Position numbers and translations under genes: made by a program
From: JBOFGK01 sp051649085
Lineage (GTDB): Bacteria; Bacillota_I; Bacilli_A; UBA3375
Direction of reading: 5' to 3'
Length of the DNA stretch: 21,201 bases
Assembly (NCBI GenBank): GCA_051649085.1
Contig: JBOFGK010000054.1
Location: 1-21,201, forward strand
The notes under the pieces: generated by a model
Database searches by the model: none
Told to the model about the DNA's origin: nothing
What the model saw: the letters and a program-made list of their open reading frames with translations, nothing else
In this document: piece by piece, positions 14,907 to 21,201 of the stretch
Layout of the letters: each line of letters starts with the position of its first letter
How positions within the stretch are numbered: the first letter of the stretch is position 1

Positions 14907-16643
14907 ATGTTGAAAGAAATTCAAAATCAAGTACCCAATCTTCCAGGGTGTTATTTATATTATAATCAAGATCAAGACGTAATCTACGTAGGAAAAGCCA
15001 AAGATTTGAAAAAACGAATGAGTAGTTATTTTAATCGAGCAACTGATTTAAAAACAACAAAACTCGTTCAAGAAATTGCAACATTTGAATATTATGTGAC
15101 AACAAGTGAGCATGAAGCCCTAATTTTAGAAAACAATCTAATTAAGCAATACAATCCCCATTATAATATTCTCCTAAAAGATGACAAAAGTTATCCATAT
15201 TTATTAGTGACAAAAGAAGCTCATCCAAGGTTGATTAGAGTTCGAGAAACAACGAAAAAAGGAATTTATTTTGGTCCGTATCCCTCTGCAAAATTTGTCA
15301 ATGATGTTTTACATGAATTGCATAAAATAACTCAGTTACGAAAATGTGTTAAACTTCCAAAAGAGACTTGTATTTATTATCATCTTGGTCAATGTTATGC
15401 ACCATGTATTAAAGAAGTGGCTAGTGAAACGTATGTGAATGAAGTAAAAGACTATTTAAAAAATGATATGCGAAAATTAAAAGTGTATTTAAAAAATGCA
15501 ATGACAGCTGCCGCAAGCGAATTTAATTTTGAACAAGCAAGTCATTTTCGCGATATAGTGCAAAGTATTGAAGAGTACGAAGCAACACAAACAATGGAAT
15601 TACCAACTGGTAAAAACTTTAATGTCATTGAATATGAAAATATAAATGACTGGTTGATAATTACAATTATTTCAATTGTTAATGGAAAAGTTCATAATAT
15701 AAATAATGCAATAATCTCACTCGTTGATCCGCTTGAAGATATCTGTTCATACTTATACAGCTTTTTCAAATCAACTAACTATGATTTTGATGAATTTGTA
15801 ACAAGTGATCCAGAACTTAAACTGACAATTAATAATTTGTTTTTGAAAACAGCAATTCCGGTTCATTTAACAACTTATAAACAATTGATTGAAATTGCTA
15901 AAGTAAATGGGCAAGAATATTATCGAAATCATGTGGAAAAAATTACGAAACAATACTTTCAAAAGCAAAATGAAGGCTATGAAGCATTGAAACAAATAGC
16001 TAAAAGTAAATTAAAACGAATTGAAATTTATGATATTTCACATCATGGTGGAGATGCACAAGTTGCAGCAATGGTTGTGTATGAAAACGGGAAAAAAAAT
16101 CCGAATCAGTATCGAAAGTTTAAAATTAAAACAGCTAAAGCAAATGATGAGTATGGTTCCCTTGCTGAAGTACTGGAACGTCGTTTTACAAATAACGATT
16201 TAGAATTACCTGATTTAGTCATTCTTGATGGTGGAAAAGGTCAAATGACAATCGCAACCGATGTTTTGAAAAAACTTGGGTTATTTGATAGTTTAATGGT
16301 GATCGGTTTAGTCAAAGACGATAAGCATACAACAAGAGCAATTGTCAATAAAGCAGGAGCTGAACGCAAACTAGTGCGTAATACCCCATTGTATCGCTTT
16401 TTATATCAAATGCAAGAAGAAGTGCATCGATTTGCAATTGCTTTTCATCGTTCAGTTAAAACTAATTCACTTTTCTTATCTAAACTTGATCAAGTAAAAG
16501 GCTTGGGACCAAAGCGTAAGCAAATTTTAATTGAGAATTTTGGATATCTTGAAAAGATGTTAGAAGCAAGTGATTCTGAACTAATAAAACTTAAATTACC
16601 ACAAGCAGTCATTGTTGAGTTAAGAAAATTAAAAAAAGACTGA
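14907..16643 (+). CDS. uvrC: Excinuclease ABC subunit C
   Basis: 578 residues. UvrC makes both incisions in nucleotide excision repair with UvrA and UvrB. The GIY-YIG nuclease is at 10-90 (G14-C15-Y16, Y27-V28-G29-K30, Arg37 and the metal-binding Glu76). Four cysteines at 147, 155, 163 and 167 match the iron-sulfur cluster ligands described in UvrC. The UVR domain that binds UvrB is at about 192-223, the RNase H-like nuclease at about 371-500 (IYDISHHGGD, LVILDGGKGQ), and helix-hairpin-helix DNA-binding motifs at about 527-575 (VKGLGPKRKQILIENFG). The usual 'DISHtqG' here reads DISHHGG. The start fits the family N-terminus but has no Shine-Dalgarno sequence, and a terminator lies directly upstream. 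Confidence 0.95.
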   Translation: MLKEIQNQVPNLPGCYLYYNQDQDVIYVGKAKDLKKRMSSYFNRATDLKTTKLVQEIATFEYYVTTSEHEALILENNLIKQYNPHYNILLKDDKSYPYLLVTKEAHPRLIRVRETTKKGIYFGPYPSAKFVNDVLHELHKITQLRKCVKLPKETCIYYHLGQCYAPCIKEVASETYVNEVKDYLKNDMRKLKVYLKNAMTAAASEFNFEQASHFRDIVQSIEEYEATQTMELPTGKNFNVIEYENINDWLIITIISIVNGKVHNINNAIISLVDPLEDICSYLYSFFKSTNYDFDEFVTSDPELKLTINNLFLKTAIPVHLTTYKQLIEIAKVNGQEYYRNHVEKITKQYFQKQNEGYEALKQIAKSKLKRIEIYDISHHGGDAQVAAMVVYENGKKNPNQYRKFKIKTAKANDEYGSLAEVLERRFTNNDLELPDLVILDGGKGQMTIATDVLKKLGLFDSLMVIGLVKDDKHTTRAIVNKAGAERKLVRNTPLYRFLYQMQEEVHRFAIAFHRSVKTNSLFLSKLDQVKGLGPKRKQILIENFGYLEKMLEASDSELIKLKLPQAVIVELRKLKKD

Positions 16644-16702
16644 GAATTAGAAATGTTTTACGAATTTATAACAAAAATAGGTTATAATAAAAGCGAGACT
16701 TA

Positions 16703-16731
16703 TAGACAAAGATGGGGATTTATGGTAAAAT
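16703..16731 (+). promoter_or_regulatory. Candidate promoter of the murI-phosphodiesterase unit
   Basis: TAGACA (16703-16708), a 17-base spacer and TAAAAT (16726-16731) preceded by TGG, i.e. an extended -10. A second TATAAT at 16683-16688 lacks a good -35. Confidence 0.45.
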
Positions 16732-16757
16732 AAGATAATGTAAGATTGGAGTTAATC

Positions 16758-17576
16758 ATGGAAAGAGAATACGCATCATCAAAAGTTGGATATGTCGATG
16801 TCAAACAACCGATAATTATCATTGATAGTGGACTTGGGGCACTTGAAGTTTATAAAAAACTTAAAGATAAATACCCATTAGAAGATTTCATCGTTTTGAT
16901 GGACAATCAATATATGCCATACGGAACAAAAAACGAAAAAGAAGTAGGACGAAGAATTATAAAACTTTGTAAAAAAATTAAAGAATTTAATCCAAAGATG
17001 CTAGTAATTGCTTGTAATACAATTTCTGCAATGGGTCTTGATAAAATTAGTTCACAATTAAATGGAATTGAAATTGTCGAAATTATTAGACCGACAGCAG
17101 TTCGTGCGTTTAAAGCAAGTAAAAGTAAGCAAATTGCCTTATTAGCAACAATTAATACAGTACGTGCCCAAAGTTATATGTACGCAATTTTGGGAATGAG
17201 TTCAAAAACCCAATTACTTGCGGTTGAATGTCCGAAACTTGCAAGTGCAATCGAAAATAATTTAGAAATTAAAGCAACATTTAAAGAAGAAGTTTCAATT
17301 TTAGATGATGAACAATTTGATACAATAATTTTAGGTTGTACACATTATTCTAAAATTAAACCACTTGTTCAAAAAAAATTTACTGATATTCAAATAATTG
17401 ATTCAGTTGAGGCAGTTGTTGATCAAGTTGAAGAACAAGCAAAAAATATTTTGATGAAAAAAAGTGGGGTTCTTGGTGAACCACGTGTTGTTGTAACAAA
17501 AGAATGTCCAGAAATTCGTCAAAACATCTTAAAGTATCTTGAAGAAATTGAAATAGAAGTTACAAACATAATTTAG
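16758..17576 (+). CDS. murI: Glutamate racemase
   Basis: 272 residues from the ATG at 16758. A TTG at 16746 is in frame but belongs to the ribosome binding site TTGGAG, so the ATG is preferred. The enzyme makes D-glutamate for peptidoglycan without a cofactor, using two cysteines. These are Cys86 in IACNTIS and Cys194 in LGCTHY, with Asp23-Ser24 in IDSGLGALEV and the substrate loop MPYGTKNEKEV. The N-terminal extension (about 16 residues before the first strand) is slightly long. It is followed after seven bases by a YsnB-like phosphodiesterase. The racE-ysnB association is known from Bacillus subtilis, where other genes lie between the two; here they are adjacent. Confidence 0.92.
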   Translation: MEREYASSKVGYVDVKQPIIIIDSGLGALEVYKKLKDKYPLEDFIVLMDNQYMPYGTKNEKEVGRRIIKLCKKIKEFNPKMLVIACNTISAMGLDKISSQLNGIEIVEIIRPTAVRAFKASKSKQIALLATINTVRAQSYMYAILGMSSKTQLLAVECPKLASAIENNLEIKATFKEEVSILDDEQFDTIILGCTHYSKIKPLVQKKFTDIQIIDSVEAVVDQVEEQAKNILMKKSGVLGEPRVVVTKECPEIRQNILKYLEEIEIEVTNII

Positions 17577-17583
17577 GAGACAA

Positions 17584-18090
17584 ATGAAATTATTAATTGT
17601 TAGCGACAGTCATTTCAAAAAAACTAATCAAGAAATTTTTGATTTTATTAAACCAGATATTGCAGTTCATGCAGGAGATAGTCAACTTCAGGCAGATGAT
17701 ATTGATTTAAAAAATTATCAACATAAAGTTAAAGGTAACTGTGATTTTTATGATTTTCCAACGTATGAAGCATTTAATTTCGGAACAAAAAAAGTTTTTC
17801 TAACACATGGACATTTATTTGATGTTGATTATGGAAGTCAAAGTCTTGTTCAAATAGCCGCAGAAGCAGGATGTCAAATTGCAATTCATGGACATACTCA
17901 CCATGTTAGAAGAGAAGTTATTGACAATGTCTTGATTTTAAATTCTGGTTCAACGACCCTTTCGAGGTGTCAATATCCACCTACATTCATGGTTGTAACA
18001 GTGCAAGATAATTCAGCAGATCAATTTGAAATTGAACTTTATAATGCTAAAAGCTTTGAGCTGATTGAAAGACAAATAATTAATTTATAA
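17584..18090 (+). CDS. YfcE/YsnB-like metallophosphoesterase
   Basis: 168 residues, the usual size of the MJ0936/YfcE/YsnB family. All metal-binding motifs are present: D8-x-H10 in VSDSHF, G31-D32, G51-N52-C53-D54, H75-G-H77 in LTHGHLFD and G103-H104-T105-H106. The enzymes are di-metal phosphodiesterases active in vitro on model diesters; the physiological substrate is not settled. TTTAGGAG, overlapping the murI stop, is the ribosome binding site, so it is co-transcribed with murI. The XTP/dITP pyrophosphatase gene (ysnA/rdgB), often found beside ysnB, is not here. Confidence 0.88.
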   Translation: MKLLIVSDSHFKKTNQEIFDFIKPDIAVHAGDSQLQADDIDLKNYQHKVKGNCDFYDFPTYEAFNFGTKKVFLTHGHLFDVDYGSQSLVQIAAEAGCQIAIHGHTHHVRREVIDNVLILNSGSTTLSRCQYPPTFMVVTVQDNSADQFEIELYNAKSFELIERQIINL

Positions 18091-18092
18091 GC

Positions 18093-18126
18093 ATCTAGTT
18101 AAATATAATGTCTAAAATAACTAGAT
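18093..18126. repeat. Perfect 9-bp inverted repeat after the phosphodiesterase gene
   Basis: ATCTAGTTA (18093-18101) and TAACTAGAT (18118-18126) with a 16-base loop, just before the terminator at 18155. It could be an RNA-stabilising hairpin or a remnant; there is no T-tract. Confidence 0.4.
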
Positions 18127-18154
18127 AGTTAAGCAAATTGTTAGAATATAGATT

Positions 18155-18187
18155 AAAAAAAACTTAAGCTCGACTTAAGTTTTTTTA
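18155..18187. terminator. Bidirectional terminator between the phosphodiesterase and ABC permease genes
   Basis: ACTTAAG (18162-18168), a CTCGA loop and CTTAAGT (18174-18180), extended by A- and T-tracts on both sides. Confidence 0.9.
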
Positions 18188-18209
18188 TTGGTATAACTCT
18201 AAATTAATA

Positions 18210-20060
18210 TTAGTTACTAAAGATTATCTTTTGATAAATCCTTTTAATAATCAAACCATACAATAAGAAAATTATCCCTACAATGATGAATACGTTAGTA
18301 CTGCTTCCGAGCGTATCTAGAGTACCTGTAACAACTTGTGATCCAAAGAAAATATTTGGAACAAACAGTACAAGTGGTAGGAAAAAATAAATTAAAATTA
18401 TATTGGTAATTGACTTATTCATCTGGTTTGTGGAAAATCCAAGTAAGCTAACTTTTTTAAATTCGGCTTTATTTGAATAAGCATCAGTTATAATTATTAG
18501 TCCGAAAATAGCTAGAAGTACATTTAGAAAAATTAAGCTTGAGAAAAATAAGATTCCAACAAATGTAAGTTTAAATTGTAAAGCCGTGATAAATAAGTCT
18601 TGTCTTGAAACAATATTGAATGAGTCACCTTGAGCGATTAATTGATTGATTTTTGTCTGAAGTTCTTTATTTTTAGAGTTAATTGCAAGATTATAAAATT
18701 CTGATTGATTCTGTACATCTAAGGGGATAATTTGATTGAACTCATTATCATTTATGATAACTAAATTACCAGGCTGAAAATTGTTTATATCAGACAATTG
18801 AGCAGCAAACGAAAAAATTTGTTCGTTAAGTACAAGTTCTTTACTTTCAGTAGATGGAGCGACATTTGTATAATATGTTCGGTTTTTTAAATCAGGAAAT
18901 ATTTCTTTTCCAGAAAGTTTTTGTAAATTGTTTAAATCAGAAAGTTTCATAATTGAAAAAGAATATTCTTCGGGAAGGTTATAAGTTTGATATTTTACTG
19001 TTTCGGCATCTTTTAAAAGTGGTGTTAGTTCTAAATCATCTAGATTTGCTTGTGATGTACCGTGGATGATGTAATCAGAAGATATTGTAAATTTCTCGCC
19101 AAGAAAGATAAAACTATTCGCAGTAATTACTGAAAAGAATGATAAAAGCAAAAGTAAGGAAATAACCGAAATTGATTTGTATGTTGTCTGAACTTTTCGT
19201 CCAAGGACTGAAAATGTAAAATTATTGATACCTTTATACTTGATTTGTTTAGGAATTACTTTTAAGTATATTTGACCAATTACTTGGTAAAATTCAAAAA
19301 CAGCGAGTGCTCCACTTATGAGAATTAGTAAAATGATTCCTAAGAAAATTGTTGGATTAGAAGTTTCAAAAATATTCTTCATTGAGGTCACGATAAGTGC
19401 GTAATTTAAAAGTAAAATCAAGATTGAAGTAAGTAGTTTGAAAATAATTTTAGGGATTGAAAGGATATTTATTGTTTGTTCGTTGTGTCTATTGCTGTTG
19501 AAAAGAATTTTAATGGAATTCTTTTGGATATACATGGTTGTGAAAAGTGAAGCAATTAAGTAAATTATCATAACAATTACGATAGTTGCAAGAAATACTG
19601 TAAGACTAAATTTATTTTCGAGTTTTAATTCTGAAAGTAAAAATTGATCTTTCAAAATGATTGTAACAATAAACTTGATAAATTCACCCGCTATTATTCC
19701 AAAAATTAAACTTAAACCAAAAATAATCGCGTTTTCTAAAAAAATTAGCTTGACAAGCATTGTTTTCGTCATCCCATTAAGTCGATATAAGGCGAATTCT
19801 TTTGATTTGAATGTCATGAAAAATTTCGTTCCAAACATACAAAGAAGTCCCATAAGTAAGATAGTAATGATACTGATGAAAAATAAGGCAGATGCACCTT
19901 GTTCAGCCCGCATACTATTAGTGTCAATTGATTCTAAAGTCTGAAAATGAAAGGCGTTATACATATAAAAAGCCGCGATAGAAATCGAAAGTGCAAAAAT
20001 GTATAAGCTGTAAACAGATAAATCTTTTTTGATGTTTTTAAAAGCAAGTTTTTTAATCAT
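18210..20060 (-). CDS. Bce-type ABC transporter permease (BceB-like)
   Basis: 616 residues with the ten-segment Bce permease plan: segments near 17-37, 56-78, 103-126, 152-176, 205-226, 236-256 and 294-315, an extracytoplasmic domain (about 320-497), then segments near 499-524, 552-572 and 589-607. The domain between segments 7 and 8 is the family hallmark and contacts antimicrobial peptides or their lipid targets. The start 'MIKKLAFKNIKKDLSVYSLY' and 'SKEFALYRLNGMTK' after segment 2 are typical. These transporters confer resistance to bacitracin-like peptides and signal to a BceS-type kinase; no kinase-regulator pair is in the window. It follows its ATPase gene by one base. The ligand cannot be told from sequence. 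Confidence 0.88.
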   Translation of the reverse strand: MIKKLAFKNIKKDLSVYSLYIFALSISIAAFYMYNAFHFQTLESIDTNSMRAEQGASALFFISIITILLMGLLCMFGTKFFMTFKSKEFALYRLNGMTKTMLVKLIFLENAIIFGLSLIFGIIAGEFIKFIVTIILKDQFLLSELKLENKFSLTVFLATIVIVMIIYLIASLFTTMYIQKNSIKILFNSNRHNEQTINILSIPKIIFKLLTSILILLLNYALIVTSMKNIFETSNPTIFLGIILLILISGALAVFEFYQVIGQIYLKVIPKQIKYKGINNFTFSVLGRKVQTTYKSISVISLLLLLSFFSVITANSFIFLGEKFTISSDYIIHGTSQANLDDLELTPLLKDAETVKYQTYNLPEEYSFSIMKLSDLNNLQKLSGKEIFPDLKNRTYYTNVAPSTESKELVLNEQIFSFAAQLSDINNFQPGNLVIINDNEFNQIIPLDVQNQSEFYNLAINSKNKELQTKINQLIAQGDSFNIVSRQDLFITALQFKLTFVGILFFSSLIFLNVLLAIFGLIIITDAYSNKAEFKKVSLLGFSTNQMNKSITNIILIYFFLPLVLFVPNIFFGSQVVTGTLDTLGSSTNVFIIVGIIFLLYGLIIKRIYQKIIFSN

Positions 20061-20061
20061 C

Positions 20062-20805
20062 TTAACTCCTTACGACCAATTCATTATCAATAATAAGCTG
20101 GTGAAACTCACTTCTAGTAAGTTCTGGATTACGATTGATTGATGTAAAGATCTTTCCGTCTTTTAAGAAAATAACTTTTGATGCATAACTTGCCGCAAAG
20201 CTATCATGCGTTACCATTAAAATTGTGACATTTTTTTGATTGATTTCAATTAATGACTTTAAAATGTTTTGTGTATTTTGAAAATCTAAAGCTCCTGTTG
20301 GTTCATCAGCTAAAATTATACTTGGTTCTTTTACTAATGCTCGTGCGATTGCAACCCGTTGTTGTTGCCCACCTGAAAGCTCATTTGGATAATTATGTAA
20401 GTATTTGGTTAAACCTAATGATTCAGCTACGTTCGAAATTTTTTCATCGATATTTTTACTGCCAACAAGTGAAAGGGCTAGTGCGATATTATCATAGGCT
20501 GTTAATGAATCGAGTAAATTAAATTCTTGGAAAATAAAGCCGATTTCCGCTGAGCGAAAACTATCGATTTGACTAGGTTTTAATTTTGAAATATCATTTC
20601 CATTAAGTAAAACAGTTCCACTATCAATATCATCGATTATCGAAATTGTATTTAAAAGGGTTGTTTTTCCACTACCACTAGCCCCCATTATTGCAACGAA
20701 TTCACCTTCATTAATTGTAAGTGATAAATTATCAAGTGCTTTAACAATTGTTTGTTTGTTACCATAAAATTTTTCAATGTTTTCTAACTTTAAAATTGTT
20801 CTCAT
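20062..20805 (-). CDS. Bce-type ABC transporter ATPase (BceA-like)
   Basis: 247 residues, a complete ATPase of the MacB/LolD/BceA group: Walker A GASGSGKT (41-48), Q-loop Gln93 in FIFQEFNLLDSLTAYDN, signature LSGGQQQR (143-150), Walker B IILADEPTGALD (163-174) and switch His200. The 'FQEFNLLDSLT' and 'ADEPTGALD' stretches are typical of the group. The ATG overlaps the stop of the upstream gene (ATGA), with GGAG before it, and the permease follows after one base, so all three genes form one leftward operon whose promoter lies beyond the right edge. Transport of antimicrobial peptides or envelope-stress sensing is likely from the pairing with the BceB-like permease. Confidence 0.92.
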   Translation of the reverse strand: MRTILKLENIEKFYGNKQTIVKALDNLSLTINEGEFVAIMGASGSGKTTLLNTISIIDDIDSGTVLLNGNDISKLKPSQIDSFRSAEIGFIFQEFNLLDSLTAYDNIALALSLVGSKNIDEKISNVAESLGLTKYLHNYPNELSGGQQQRVAIARALVKEPSIILADEPTGALDFQNTQNILKSLIEINQKNVTILMVTHDSFAASYASKVIFLKDGKIFTSINRNPELTRSEFHQLIIDNELVVRS

Positions 20806-21201
20806 TTTGTCTCCTCTCGTTCACAGATATCTTTATATGTAACTATTTGGTTTTTATCGATTAATTTTGTAGAAATTTTACGAATTTGTTCGCCATCAGC
20901 CTCGATTTTTTGGACAAGTGCTTTCCCTTGAGGGATTTCGTCTCCGGCTTTTAATGGTTCAAGTTCAAGAATTGTGTCCTTTTGAAAAAGAATTTGGCCG
21001 TTTGCTAACCGATTAACCATAAAGTAGTTCTCATTTTTGTCTTTAGAATAATCAATAGTGTATTGTTCAAATGATTCATTTTCTAAAACGATTGGACTAT
21101 CTTGGATTTGACCGTTTTGATCTTTATATAAAACAACATTTGAATGATATTCGGTTAATGCTCGTGAATAGCTAGTGCAAGACTCAAATGGATTTAAGCT
21201 T
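20802..21201 (-). CDS. C-terminal part of an unidentified protein upstream of the Bce-type transporter (partial)
   Basis: The frame is open to the right edge, so the methionine at 21020 is internal and about 132 residues of the C-terminal part are seen. I do not recognise the family. The stretch KAGDEIPQGKALVQKIEADG (roughly 55-35 residues from the end) resembles the turn-strand pattern of lipoyl/biotinyl-like beta-hairpin domains found in membrane-fusion adaptors ('vkvGD-V-kGq-L'), which would fit a gene beside an ABC transporter. This is weak. Upstream residues such as 'VVLYKDQNGQI' and 'YFMVNRLANGQILF' suggest beta strands. The stop overlaps the ATPase start by four bases, so the product is made together with the transporter. 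Confidence 0.6.
   Translation of the reverse strand, partial: SLNPFESCTSYSRALTEYHSNVVLYKDQNGQIQDSPIVLENESFEQYTIDYSKDKNENYFMVNRLANGQILFQKDTILELEPLKAGDEIPQGKALVQKIEADGEQIRKISTKLIDKNQIVTYKDICEREETK

Noticed and set aside
16746..16757. TTG at 16746 as the murI start
   Set aside because: The TTG is part of the TTGGAG ribosome binding site for the ATG at 16758.
20802..21020. A complete 72-residue protein starting at 21020
   Set aside because: The same frame stays open to the window edge and its sequence continues without a break, and there is no ribosome binding site before 21020.
1..21201. Mycoplasma-type genetic code (TGA as tryptophan)
   Set aside because: Intact genes such as uvrC and the aquaglyceroporin end in TGA, with terminators or other genes following soon after.

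Overview
The window is AT-rich (roughly 30% G+C by eye) with short intergenic gaps, strong AAGGAG-type ribosome binding sites and near-consensus TATAAT boxes. Several intact genes end in TGA (aquaglyceroporin, uvrC), and tryptophan is read from TGG, so the standard stop code applies. The gene families (TcyP, Bce-type ABC transporter, PadR plus HAAS protein, trxA-uvrC, murI-ysnB) and their order point to a low-G+C member of the Bacillota. Erysipelotrichales or a neighbouring group would fit, but I cannot fix the genus from sequence alone.

Left edge (1-3450): a leftward gene starts at 42 and leaves the window. Its N-terminus resembles the helix-turn-helix ORF of IS3-type elements. Next to it is a rightward ABC-transporter cassette: an ATPase lacking its start codon, a four-segment FtsX/MacB-like permease, and an ATPase-permease fusion that appears to lack its last membrane segment. 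The cassette looks damaged at both ends.

A leftward three-gene operon follows (5184 to 3490): an unrecognised membrane-anchored extracytoplasmic protein, a HAAS-domain membrane protein, and a PadR repressor. All three genes overlap. They are driven by a near-perfect promoter with palindromes just downstream of its -10 box.

The centre (5320-11550) concerns thiol and redox metabolism and small-solute transport. A TcyP-like cystine symporter is coupled to a class III flavin disulfide reductase. A nitroreductase-family protein and a convergent water-forming-type NADH oxidase come next, then an aquaglyceroporin.

The right-central part (11700-18190) is core housekeeping: S1-domain protein-pgi-alr as one overlapping operon, trxA, uvrC, murI and a YsnB-like phosphodiesterase. 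The right end (18210-21201) holds a leftward Bce-type ABC transporter (permease and ATPase) preceded by the C-terminal part of an unidentified protein.

The least explained parts are the PadR/HAAS/unknown-protein module, two short motifs shared between separate promoters, and the coupling of cystine import to a dedicated flavoprotein. No CRISPR array, tRNA, rRNA or recognisable riboswitch was seen, and no gene-free stretch exceeds 300 bases.
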